From Arthrobacter sp. DNA4 (GTDB taxonomy: Bacteria > Actinomycetota > Actinomycetes > Actinomycetales > Micrococcaceae): a stretch of DNA of 64,000 nt. The DNA lies in contig NZ_CP101466.1 in assembly GCF_024362385.1 (NCBI RefSeq), forward strand, positions 2,976,001 to 3,040,000. The letters run 5' to 3'. The notes under the pieces are model-generated. The model was not told the origin of the DNA, made no database searches, and saw only the letters and a program-made list of their open reading frames with translations. This document shows positions 9,212 to 21,400 of this stretch, piece by piece. Position numbers and translations under genes: made by a program. Numbering within the stretch: position 1 is the first letter of the stretch; each line of letters starts with the position of its first letter.

Positions 9212-10273
9212 GTGATTCCCGTTTCTCGACGAACTAAAATCGGTGCCGCTGTTGTGCTGTCCGCACTCCTGCCCCTGTCTGCATGCGCAACCATGCCGCC
9301 GGGGACAATCGAGGGGGCCCTGACCGGAATTGGAAGCAATGCCGGCCAGGGAGCTGTCAGTGCGTGGGGCCTGGCGTGGGGAAGCTCGGTGAAGGGAACC
9401 TACGTCAGCTACTCCCCCGACGGGTCCGCGGCAGGGCTGAAAGCGTTCCAGGACGGGCAGTCACAGTTCGCTGTTGGTTCCGCTCCGCTCTCGGAAACCG
9501 AGGCTTCCGCGGTCCGGGGAATGTGCACAACCAAGGGTGCCATGTCCCTGGCTGCCGGTGTACTGCCGGTGGGTGTAGCCGTCAAGCTCAAGGGCGTCAA
9601 CGACCTCATCCTGGACGCGAAAACCCTTGCACAGATCCTGCAGGGCGGCATCACGCGCTGGAATGACCCCAAAATAGCGGCACTGAATCCGGAGACCTCC
9701 CTTCCTGACGTGGCCATCACGGTTCTCGTACAGGAGGGGCCCTCGGATACTGTCCGCCCGGTTAATTCCTACCTCAAGGAAGCGGGAACCGACTGGAACG
9801 CGCCCGCTGAGGACCGATGGCCGGGCAGTGTAAAAGGTCAAGTCCAGTCTCCCCCCTTGGACCTCGCGAACAAGCTGGACGACACCAACGGAGGCCTGTC
9901 GATCCTTGATGGAAGCATCATCGGGAACAGGTTCGTCGCTGCCCAGCTTGTCTTCGACGGCAAGCCCCGGCGGCTCCAGGCATCCTCAGTGGTGGACGCC
10001 GTGTCCACCGGCAACGTAACCGCGTCATCAACTGCAGTCACCCAGGCACTGGATGGGCGCTCGGGTTATGGCCTGGGCACCGTTATCTACATGTACATGT
10101 GCAGGGAGTACACCGACGACCATATGGGCAGGCTGGCCCGCTCATTCGGTGAAAGCGCACTCAGCGAAGAAGCACAAAAGAACGCGAACGCATTCGCCTT
10201 CGTCATGTCGCCTAGCAAGAAGGCGGTGAACGAAGGGCGCGCCCTCGTCAATGCAATTGGAGACGGACAGTGA
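9212..10273 (+). CDS. PstS-like substrate-binding lipoprotein
   Basis: This 353-residue exported lipoprotein starts at GTG. Its signal peptide ends in the lipobox LSAC with Cys25. The mature part resembles the phosphate-binding protein PstS: GIGSNAG and GSAAGLKAFQDG correspond to anion-binding loops, QILQGGITRWNDPKIAALNP is a hallmark PstS segment, and GPSDTVRPVNSYL follows. The usual PstS SGT motif (DGSGTT) is replaced by EGPSDTV, so the ligand may not be plain phosphate. No pstC, pstA or pstB is nearby. Instead it sits between DUF6541 and DUF2142 membrane-protein genes and overlaps the latter by GTGA, so it is probably part of the glycan machinery. Confidence 0.75.
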   Translation: MIPVSRRTKIGAAVVLSALLPLSACATMPPGTIEGALTGIGSNAGQGAVSAWGLAWGSSVKGTYVSYSPDGSAAGLKAFQDGQSQFAVGSAPLSETEASAVRGMCTTKGAMSLAAGVLPVGVAVKLKGVNDLILDAKTLAQILQGGITRWNDPKIAALNPETSLPDVAITVLVQEGPSDTVRPVNSYLKEAGTDWNAPAEDRWPGSVKGQVQSPPLDLANKLDDTNGGLSILDGSIIGNRFVAAQLVFDGKPRRLQASSVVDAVSTGNVTASSTAVTQALDGRSGYGLGTVIYMYMCREYTDDHMGRLARSFGESALSEEAQKNANAFAFVMSPSKKAVNEGRALVNAIGDGQ

Positions 10274-11967
10274 GTTTATTCCTAAGAAGTGTTCGCGCGC
10301 GTTCCCTTCCCCGGCCCCTTCCCACCTTCGCGCTCCTGACTGCGATCTTCTTCCTGCTGTTTGGTCTGTGGTCCCTGGCAACACCCTTGATGGGCGTCCC
10401 CGACGAACCGGCCCACACCATCAAGGCGGCAGCCGTGGTCCGGGGCCAGGTACTGGTTGAGGACGGCACATCGTTCGGCCACGGCGTCCACGTCCGCGTT
10501 CCCAACTACATCGCCAGTCTTCATGCCCAGAGCTGCTACAAGTTCAACAGGGCCCAGGCAGCCGACTGCGCAGCGCCCCTCTACGTGGACGATACGTTCA
10601 CGAACATCGGTGTCACGTCAGCAGGCTCCTACAACCCGATGTACTACTGGATAGTAGGGCTTCCTACCCTGTTCATGTCCGGCGCACCCGCAATCTACGG
10701 CATGCGCCTGGTCAGCGCCCTCTTGTGCGCTGTGTTCTTCGCCGCTGGGTTCACAGCCTTGACGGAGCTGAGGCGGCCAAAGTACGCCGTCCTCGTCGCA
10801 GCGCTTGCAATGACGCCCATGGTTCTGTTCCTCGGCGGAGGCATCAACCCCAACTCATTGGAGATTGCCGCCACGATGGCTGCCTTCTCGGGTTTCGTCG
10901 TCGTCCTGGACAACCGAAGGGGCACCAAGCGCGTGTTGCCCGCCCTGGCCACCGTCGCGGCCGCGACGGTGGTGCTGGCAAATGCCCGGCAAATATCACT
11001 GGTGTGGCTGCTGTGCGCCCTCATCGTAGGGGTTTGCTCCTTCCGGCTCCGCAGGGTCGTGACCGTCTTCAGCGACCGGCGGGTCCTCACGGCTGTAGCA
11101 CTGGCGGTTCCGGGGGCCCTGCTGGGCCTGCTGTGGATGTACATCGCGGCGAACGGCCCCGCCAACGTCGGAGTTGCTCCTGAGGGTATTGCCAGTCCGC
11201 ACCCCGACGCCCCCCTCTACAGGGGCTTCATGATCATGCTTGACCAGACCTACGACTTCTTCCCGCAATACATCGGTACCATGGGCTGGCTGGACACGCC
11301 GGTCCCCGAACTGGTTGCCCTTGTTTGGGGCGGCTTAATGATTGCAGGCCTTGTGGTCCCCTTCTGCGTCCGCCCGCTGCGGAACTGGACGGGTTACTGG
11401 GTGGCGCTGGCCATGCTGTACCTGGTCCCGGCGCTCCTGCAAACCGCGTTGTGGCGCGGAATGGGATTCATCTGGCAGGGCCGCTACACGCTTCCCTTGG
11501 TGGTAGTTCTGTTCATCAGTGTGGGACTTGGCCTGCGGAAGCTGCGCTTCCCCGGCGGCGCTCTGGCGTTGCGCATTTCCAGGGTCTTCTTTTGGCTCAT
11601 CGTCGCGTGCCACACGCTCGCCTTTGTCTATGTTCTGCGCCGCTACGTCGTCGGCATCAGCGAAATAGCCAACTGGCAAACACTGTTTTCGTCACCGCAC
11701 TGGCAGCCGCCCCTGGGCTGGCTGCCTCTGACCGTCCTGTACCTGCTCGTGACAGCGGTCGGAGCCCTGCTCCTCTTCCGGTACCTCCACCCAGGAAGTC
11801 TCCTGGTGAAGGGAACTCTGTCCCGGAACGGCGGAACCCGACACAGCTCAGGCCGGGCGGCCGATAAAGAGGAAGAAGTCATTGGTCGGGAGCCTGCGCC
11901 GTCAGGTGCACGCGCTGCGGCTGAAGCGCAGATGAGTGCCGGCGAGAGCCTGCGGCAGGGAAAATAG
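10270..11967 (+). CDS. DUF2142 membrane protein (copy 1)
   Basis: This protein has 565 residues and a GTG start overlapping the preceding stop. The N-terminal membrane segment is followed by the family motif GVPDEPAH and a periplasmic loop with NPMYYW. About ten more membrane segments follow, and the C-terminal tail is hydrophilic and probably disordered (after about residue 520). DUF2142 proteins are found in actinobacterial and firmicute surface-polysaccharide clusters and have a GT-C-like layout; the DEPAH acids near the first loop would suit a catalytic role, but this is unproven. A second, related copy lies at 12770-14353 beyond gtrA. It ends the long plus-strand run that began at 3129. 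Confidence 0.8.
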   Translation: MSLFLRSVRARSLPRPLPTFALLTAIFFLLFGLWSLATPLMGVPDEPAHTIKAAAVVRGQVLVEDGTSFGHGVHVRVPNYIASLHAQSCYKFNRAQAADCAAPLYVDDTFTNIGVTSAGSYNPMYYWIVGLPTLFMSGAPAIYGMRLVSALLCAVFFAAGFTALTELRRPKYAVLVAALAMTPMVLFLGGGINPNSLEIAATMAAFSGFVVVLDNRRGTKRVLPALATVAAATVVLANARQISLVWLLCALIVGVCSFRLRRVVTVFSDRRVLTAVALAVPGALLGLLWMYIAANGPANVGVAPEGIASPHPDAPLYRGFMIMLDQTYDFFPQYIGTMGWLDTPVPELVALVWGGLMIAGLVVPFCVRPLRNWTGYWVALAMLYLVPALLQTALWRGMGFIWQGRYTLPLVVVLFISVGLGLRKLRFPGGALALRISRVFFWLIVACHTLAFVYVLRRYVVGISEIANWQTLFSSPHWQPPLGWLPLTVLYLLVTAVGALLLFRYLHPGSLLVKGTLSRNGGTRHSSGRAADKEEEVIGREPAPSGARAAAEAQMSAGESLRQGK

Positions 11968-11970
11968 ACT

Positions 11971-11993
11971 GACCCGGGGCCACCCGGCGGGTC
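11971..11993 (+). terminator. possible terminator hairpin after DUF2142 copy 1
   Basis: GACCCG and CGGGTC pair around a GC-rich interior, starting four bases after the stop codon. There is no T-run, so this is a modest call. Confidence 0.35.
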
Positions 11994-12095
11994 CGAGGGA
12001 CTCTACCTTGGGGGAAACAGTGTGCCGCCCGTTGTCGACGGATCAACCTGCAGGCTGCCTGCCCGGCATCGAACGGCCGTCAGGCACCTTGCAGG

Positions 12096-12125
12096 CGGAC
12101 GGACTGAGGCGTGGGCAGCCGTCCG
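12096..12125 (-). terminator. possible terminator hairpin downstream of gtrA
   Basis: CGGACGG...CCGTCCG pairs, and the stem continues inward with CTG/CAG after a one-base bulge. It lies about 95 bases past the gtrA stop in the 250-base convergent gap, where I see no gene. It lacks a clear T-run. Confidence 0.4.
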
Positions 12126-12217
12126 GCAAGACCGTCCTCTACAGAGTGGTTAGGCCGGGAGGAATCGTCGCGCCGGCGGGCGGGGGTGGAAGCCTGAAGC
12201 GCAACACCCGCGTTTCC

Positions 12218-12694
12218 CTATGAGCGGGCCTCTTCCGGTGTACGCCGGAAGATCCAGTGCCGGTACAGGAAGTAATTCCACGCCGTCGTAAGGATGGTGG
12301 CAGCTGTCTTGCCAATGACGTAGGTCCAGCCCACGGCGTCGAACCCAGTGACGATGAGGTCGCTGATCACGATGTTGACGATGACCAGCAGGATGTACTT
12401 CAGTGCACTGATGCTGCCGCTGTTGTTGGCGCGGAACGTGAACAGGCGCTGCAGGAGAAAGTTGAAGACCAGGCTCACGATGAACGCGATGGGGGTCGCT
12501 ATCCATAGCGGGACATCGAAAATTTCGTGGAGGATGGCCAACAGCCCGAGGTCCAGGGCAAACGAGACGCCGCCAACGAGCAGGAACCTGACCACCGGGT
12601 GCTGGTAGAGCCCCATCACCATCCCCGGAACAGCTGGAGCAGCCTCGACGGGGGTTTCCGGTGATGAAGACGTGCCTGACGGCGGTGTTGGCAT
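12218..12694 (-). CDS. GtrA family membrane protein
   Basis: This 158-residue protein has four membrane segments, the standard GtrA-like size and layout. It begins with a short Pro/Ser-rich tail and then VVRFLLVGGVSFALDLGLL, the family's signature first helix. A later FLLQRLFTF and the closing YFLYRHWIF are also typical. GtrA-like proteins are thought to help translocate or present lipid-linked sugars for glycan decoration. The ATG has AGAGGA about ten bases upstream. It is divergent from the second DUF2142 gene and convergent with the first. Confidence 0.85.
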   Translation of the reverse strand: MPTPPSGTSSSPETPVEAAPAVPGMVMGLYQHPVVRFLLVGGVSFALDLGLLAILHEIFDVPLWIATPIAFIVSLVFNFLLQRLFTFRANNSGSISALKYILLVIVNIVISDLIVTGFDAVGWTYVIGKTAATILTTAWNYFLYRHWIFRRTPEEARS

Positions 12695-12769
12695 GGGTGG
12701 GTGATCCTCTCATGGTTGCGGAGTGTTCAGCCTCTGCACAGCCCGCCTCCAAGTATCCTTAAAGCTATC

Positions 12770-14353
12770 ATGCCGTATTCCACTCGCCCCTTGCTCATGC
12801 CCAAAATCAGGACAGCCGGCCCGCGCCGCCTCCCGCCGTCGCCAATCCGGGTACTCATCGTTGCCTGGCTGATTTTCGGCTCCATTGGCAGCGTCTGGAG
12901 TTTCGCGTCCCCGCTGATGTCCGTCCCTGACGAACCCGCGCACGCCATCAAGGCCGCTGCGGTGGCCAGGGGGCAACTTATGGGTACGGGGTCCGGCGTG
13001 CAGGGCGATCCGTTGGTTGTCCAGGTCCCGGGATACATTGCGAACCTGAATGTCCGCAGTTGTTTTGCCCAGCACTCGAATATCACCGCGGACTGCGCCA
13101 AGCCGGTCGACGCAACGGACCGCGGCTGGACCGCAGGAAAGACGTCCGCCGGAAACTACAATCCGGTGTATTACGCGATCGTCGGCATGGGAAGCCGGGG
13201 CCTCAGTGGTGAGCCGGCAATCTACGCCATGAGAATCATCAGCAGCTGGCTCGTCGGATTCTTCCTGGCAGCAATCTTCGCGGCCGCCTTCTCGCTTCGC
13301 CACTTCAGGCGCCCCGTCATCGCCGCCGCTGTTGCCCTGACGCCGGCGGTGTTCTTCCTCTCCGGTTCAATTAACCCCAATGCTCTGGAGATAGCGACCA
13401 CCGGCGCCGTCTTCCTCAGCCTGTGCGCCGTCTTTGAACAGGTGGTAAGCAGGACATCGCTGCAACGGCTCCCGCTGGTTCTCCTTACCCTGTCCGCATC
13501 GCTCCTGGCGCACACCCGTCCGCTTTCACTGCTGTGGCTGGCGCTCGCTGCGATCGCAGCCGTACTGTGCTACGGCTTCGGGACTCTTATGAAGACCCTG
13601 GCCCAGCGCGGCTTCCAGATAGCCATGGGCATCATCGCGTTGTCCTGCGTGTTCGCTCTTTGGTGGGTCTTCTCCGCCAGGAGCTTTGACAGCCTTCTTG
13701 CGGGCGCACCTATGCGGGCAGAAGATGCGGCCGTCGCCATGCTGGATAAGACCGTGTTCTTCATGGTCGAGTACGTTGGTGTCCTGGGCTGGATCGACAC
13801 CATGCCCCCGCCCGGCACCCTTTACACCTGGGTGCTTGGATTTGGCGCCCTGCTGTTTCTCGCCTACACGGCGCGCCCTGTGCGCGGCCGCTGGGTCATG
13901 GCCCTGCTCACGGTCACAGTCATCGCCGTGCCCACCGCGCTCCAAGCAAGTTCGAGTGAAAAGCTCGGCTGGATCTGGCAGGGCCGCTACGCACTCGCCA
14001 TGGTGGTGACCTTGATTCTTGCAGCTGGGGTAACCACGCGGTTCCGCCAGTTCCGGATCACACCGTGGTCCAAGTCCATGATCCGCTGGGGCCTGGTCCT
14101 GGGCGTCCTCGCCCACACGTACATCTTCCTGGAGGGACTGCGCCGCTACACCATCGGCATTCAGGACCACGTCAACTGGACCGAAATGTTTGATCCCCGT
14201 TGGCAGCCGCCGCTGACCTGGCAGGGCCTCGCCGTCATTTACATCGCTCTTCTGGCCGCCGGTGCCGTGTGCCTGTACCGCCTGCTCACGGTGAAACGTG
14301 CAGTGTTCAGCCTGCCCCATGCAGAGTCAGTATCCGCCGTGGACGGGGCGTAA
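12770..14353 (+). CDS. DUF2142 membrane protein (copy 2)
   Basis: This protein has about 527 residues from the ATG at 12770. It carries the same SVPDEPAHAIKAAAVARG block as copy 1 (GVPDEPAHTIKAAAVVRG) and the same NPVYY loop, and later GWIWQGRYALA matches GFIWQGRYTLP of copy 1. These shared blocks make the two genes clear paralogues, though overall divergence is high. About eleven membrane segments are predicted by eye. I see no Shine-Dalgarno sequence before the ATG, so it could be leaderless or start at the ATG at 12797. The frame runs back to 12701 but would then overlap the gtrA promoter region. A strong terminator follows. Confidence 0.8.
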   Translation: MPYSTRPLLMPKIRTAGPRRLPPSPIRVLIVAWLIFGSIGSVWSFASPLMSVPDEPAHAIKAAAVARGQLMGTGSGVQGDPLVVQVPGYIANLNVRSCFAQHSNITADCAKPVDATDRGWTAGKTSAGNYNPVYYAIVGMGSRGLSGEPAIYAMRIISSWLVGFFLAAIFAAAFSLRHFRRPVIAAAVALTPAVFFLSGSINPNALEIATTGAVFLSLCAVFEQVVSRTSLQRLPLVLLTLSASLLAHTRPLSLLWLALAAIAAVLCYGFGTLMKTLAQRGFQIAMGIIALSCVFALWWVFSARSFDSLLAGAPMRAEDAAVAMLDKTVFFMVEYVGVLGWIDTMPPPGTLYTWVLGFGALLFLAYTARPVRGRWVMALLTVTVIAVPTALQASSSEKLGWIWQGRYALAMVVTLILAAGVTTRFRQFRITPWSKSMIRWGLVLGVLAHTYIFLEGLRRYTIGIQDHVNWTEMFDPRWQPPLTWQGLAVIYIALLAAGAVCLYRLLTVKRAVFSLPHAESVSAVDGA

Positions 14354-14370
14354 GCCTCCTTTAGGACGCA

Positions 14371-14404
14371 AAACGGCTGCCGGATGTGAATCCGGCAGCC
14401 GTTT
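14371..14404. terminator. bidirectional intrinsic terminator
   Basis: A perfect 14-bp stem (AAACGGCTGCCGGA / TCCGGCAGCCGTTT) with a six-base loop lies between the convergent DUF2142 and glfT2 genes. The A-rich left edge and T-rich right edge allow it to act in both directions. Confidence 0.9.
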
Positions 14405-14420
14405 CGTTGTTTAAGTGCAG

Positions 14421-17662
<3,242 letters not shown>

Positions 17663-17699
17663 TCAGCATGCCCGCTGTGAGTTGGTGCACACGCCGTTT

Positions 17700-18284
17700 T
17701 CAGGCAGGGCGCAGCACTCCGCCGCCCTCAAGGTAGGCGTCCCCCGTTTCCGGGCAGATCCACTGCCTGCCCTCTTGCGTGAGAGGCTTGCCCGCCTTCC
17801 CGACCCATCCGATTCGTCGCGCCGGGACTCCCGCCATGAGGGCAAAGTCCGGCACGTCCTTGGTGACGACGGCGCCTGCCGCCACCATGGCCCACGCACC
17901 GATCGTCACGGGTGCTATGCAGACGGCCCGGGCGCCGATGGCCGCTCCCTGCCGGATGGTGACGCCCACTTTGTCCCAGTCATCCTCCGTCTTCAGGCTG
18001 CCCTCCGGGGTCACGGCACGGGGAAAGACATCGTTGGTCAGGACCACCGCCGGGCCGATGAAGACTCCCGCCTCCAAAACTGCCGGCTCGTACACCAGTG
18101 CGTAGTTCTGGACCTTGCAGTTCTCTCCCAGGACCACGCCCGGGCCAATGTAGGCACCGCGGCCAATAACGCAGTTCTCCCCCAGGCGCGCTGCCTCCCT
18201 GATCTGGGCAAGGTGCCACACCTTGCTGCCTGCCCCTATGCAGGCTCCGGCGTCGACGTCCGCGCTGTCAGCGATCGTGTTCAA
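17700..18284 (-). CDS. hexapeptide-repeat acyltransferase, WbpD/WlbB-like N-acetyltransferase
   Basis: This 194-residue left-handed beta-helix protein contains many hexapeptide turns (CIGAGSKVWHLAQIREAA, VIGRGAYIGPGVVLG). The pattern resembles UDP-2-acetamido-3-amino-2,3-dideoxy-glucuronate N-acetyltransferases and related sugar O/N-acetyltransferases that use acetyl-CoA on nucleotide sugars. The start is TTG, with AAGGAG about seven bases upstream. It ends about 120 bases upstream of the glf start on the same strand and is divergent from the FHA-FtsK gene. The precise sugar substrate is inferred only to family level. Confidence 0.8.
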   Translation of the reverse strand: MNTIADSADVDAGACIGAGSKVWHLAQIREAARLGENCVIGRGAYIGPGVVLGENCKVQNYALVYEPAVLEAGVFIGPAVVLTNDVFPRAVTPEGSLKTEDDWDKVGVTIRQGAAIGARAVCIAPVTIGAWAMVAAGAVVTKDVPDFALMAGVPARRIGWVGKAGKPLTQEGRQWICPETGDAYLEGGGVLRPA

Positions 18285-18465
18285 AGGGGACTCCTTCGCT
18301 GCTGTCGGACCGCCTAGTCAGGTCCAGGGTGTAGTGATCCTAACCGGGCTGCCACCTACCGGGGAGCCCGGAAACCACACGTTTATCCACATAGGCCGTG
18401 AAACGCCTGCCGGGCGCCGCGTGCCGTGGCTAGCGTGTGGGTACATGCACCAAGGATCCCAAGCG

Positions 18466-21400
18466 ATGACACTCAATTTCACACTGGTTGGCGGCCCGGG
18501 ATCATCACCGGAGCAGCTGCCCGTGGAACTATCCATCAGCGCCCCGACCGGGACGCCAGGCGACATGATCCACGAGCAGCTGGTCCGGAAGTTCCGTACG
18601 GGCGCCGTCACGGTAGATGGGGAGGACCTGCGTTGCGTGGCCTTCGGAGTACCGCCGCTTGTAGAGGCCGCGATCCTTGTCGACGGCGGCCCCATCCCGT
18701 CAAGCCGGCGCCCGCGGCGCCGCCCGTCCCCTGAAGCCGCGGCCCCCCTGGCTCTTGCCATCCACAGCGGCGCCGCCGCGGGGACGGTTGTTCCGTTGCG
18801 GCGCGGCAGTTACAGCATTGGCCGAAGCGGAACGCGGATAGTCATCCCGGACCCGGAGTTGTCGCGTGAACATGCGCGGGTTGTGGTCACGGACACCGAC
18901 ATCCTGTTGATTGACCTGGACAGTGCCAACGGCACCTATGTTGACGGTGAAAGGATCCGGACCAAGGTCATCTCCACGGATTCCAGCATCAGATGTGGGC
19001 AATCGAACCTGTCCCTGGTCTTTGCAGACCCGCCTGGCCGGGCGCTTGCCGACGCCGGCCAGTCCGTGACGGAGCCCATTGTCGTACCCGCGCGCGTTGA
19101 CGCTGGAAACCGGGCAGCACTCGTTCTCACCGCGGTTCTCCCATTGGCAGCGGGGGTGATGCTGGCCGTATTCACAGGGATGTGGATGTTCCTTGCCTTC
19201 TCCGCGGCTTCCGCGTTCGCCGTCCTTGTTCCTGCTGTCAGCGGACGGCGGCAGAGACGGGATCTGTCAGCCGCCCTGCAGGCCGCAGTTGAGGAAGACA
19301 GGGAACGACGACGGCGGAGTGCACCGTCCCTGTCCCTCGTCGCGTTGGCAGCACCACGGGGCAAGGAGACGTCCGGTCCCGGCTCCGGCGGAGGCGTCTG
19401 GTTGCGGCTGGGCCAGGCAGCGCAGGCGGCCAACGTCCGGATTGAACCGGCAGGCGCCGGTCCAACGGTTCCACCGGCAGGGGCGGTGCCCCTGGTCCTG
19501 GACCCGGGCCGCGGACTCACCACCATTGGCGGTCCGCGGTTCGCCACTGACGGCGCCATCCGGTCCATACTCATGCAACTGGGAGGGTATCCGCGCGCAG
19601 GCAGAACGCACGTCCTGGTTCATGGAAAGCCAGGAAGCCTGCCACTCGCCGCCCGGTATCTGCCCAGGGTGACTCTCACTGCAACACCACACGCCGCCCT
19701 CGGTGTCGTGACCAGCGGTCACCCGCACGGCTGCGAGCGCGCCGTACTGCTGATTCGGGGGGAAAGCTCTGAAGGGGCAGCTGATGACTCAATACGGGAC
19801 GCAGCGATTCGACACGGATGGCAGGTGCTTCACTTCCGGCCTGAAGAGGGGGAATGGCCCACACCTGACGTCTTTCTTTCCGAGCGCAGGTCTGTCCTGT
19901 TCGAGGAGCTTTGCGAGACCATTTTTGTTCCCGATCTGGTGCCGGAGGATGTCTTCACTGGTTTCTGCCGGCGCATGGCAGGCGCCACGCGGCAAGGCAC
20001 GGTACAAGGGGGAACCGTTCCCGCCACCTGCAGCCTCGGCGATGTCCTGCCGTTGACGTCTGCAGCCACCGCCGCCCGCTGGGGATCCAGCGGACAAAAG
20101 GACGGACTGGCCGTACCGCTGGGCCTCACTGCGGCAGGAACCAAAACCCTGGATCTGCAGCACGACGGGCCCCACCTCCTGGTGGCGGGCACTACAGGCT
20201 CCGGGAAATCGGAACTGCTCTGCAGCCTCACGCTCGCACTCGCCCTCAGCTACCCGCCCGAGCGGGTCAACTTCTTCCTGATCGATTTCAAGGGCGGCTC
20301 GGGGCTTGGTCCACTGAGTGACCTCGTCCACTGTGTGGGACTGCAGACCGACCTTTCCAGCTCCGAAATGGAACGGACACTGACCTCGCTCCGCGCCGAA
20401 CTGCAGCTCCGGGAGCAATGCCTTGCTGCGGCCCGGGTACCGGACCTTTCCGCGTACCGCTCCACTAAGGCGGCGGAGGACTTTGTCCTCCCCCACCTTG
20501 TCATTGTCATCGACGAGTTCAGGATGCTGGTTGAGGATGCGCCGGAGGCGCTCCGTGAGTTGCTGCGGATAGCGTCCATCGGGCGTTCCTTGGGCATTCA
20601 CCTGATCATGGCAACGCAGAGGCCGCAGGGAGCGCTGACAGCGGACATCCGCGCGAACGTCACGTCCAGCATCGCCCTTCGTGTGCAATCCGACATGGAG
20701 TCGGTGGATGTGGTCAATTGCAGGAGCGCTGCGGCCATCAGTGTGGACGCACCTGGCCGGGCGTTCCTGGCCCGCGGGACGGAGGCCGCCGAGGAGTTCC
20801 AGGGTGCGTCACTGGCCGTGGCGGCGACGGGCGGTGCATCATGTCCCGTCGCTGTCCACCGGACGATTGATTTTCTCGCGGGCCAGGTTACCCGGCCCGG
20901 CAAGGCGCCAGCCTCTGTGCCAACTCCTGCGGAGGCGGTGGAACCCTTGGCAGCCATGGTGCGGAACCTCTGCACCCAGCAGGAGAAGCAGGTCCCGAGG
21001 AGGCCCGTCGCCTCTCCGCTGCCGGAGGATCTGGAAGAACCCGTCCCCGGGGGCCAGTCCCCCTGCTCTGCCGCCCCCGCTTCCCGGCCGCTGGAGCCCG
21101 TCAATCCGACGGGTGAGGTCCGCCTCGGCCTCATGGACATGCCCGAACAGCAACGGGTGGAAGCCCTGGCGTGGAGTCCTGTCCGCCACCGCCACGCAGC
21201 GTTTATCGGCAGCCCTGCGTCCGGTGCCGGGGCGGCCTTGGAACTGGCCGTCCACACATTGATGACCTGTGGCAGTGAAGCCCACTTTTACGTGCTGGAC
21301 GCCACGGGAGGTTTCCTCCCGCTGGCCAGTGCAGGCCGGGTGGGTGCACTGGCCGGACTGGATGACCTGCGGCGTGGAGTTCGGATTTTGGAGCGGCTTG

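Noticed and set aside
11968..12217. Short open frame running through the 250-base gap after DUF2142 copy 1
   Set aside because: It starts inside the preceding gene in another frame, with no ribosome site or recognisable product; the gap looks like a terminator region.
18223..18465. Upstream extension of the FHA-FtsK frame
   Set aside because: It overlaps the divergent acetyltransferase start and lacks a ribosome site, whereas AAGGA precedes the ATG at 18466.
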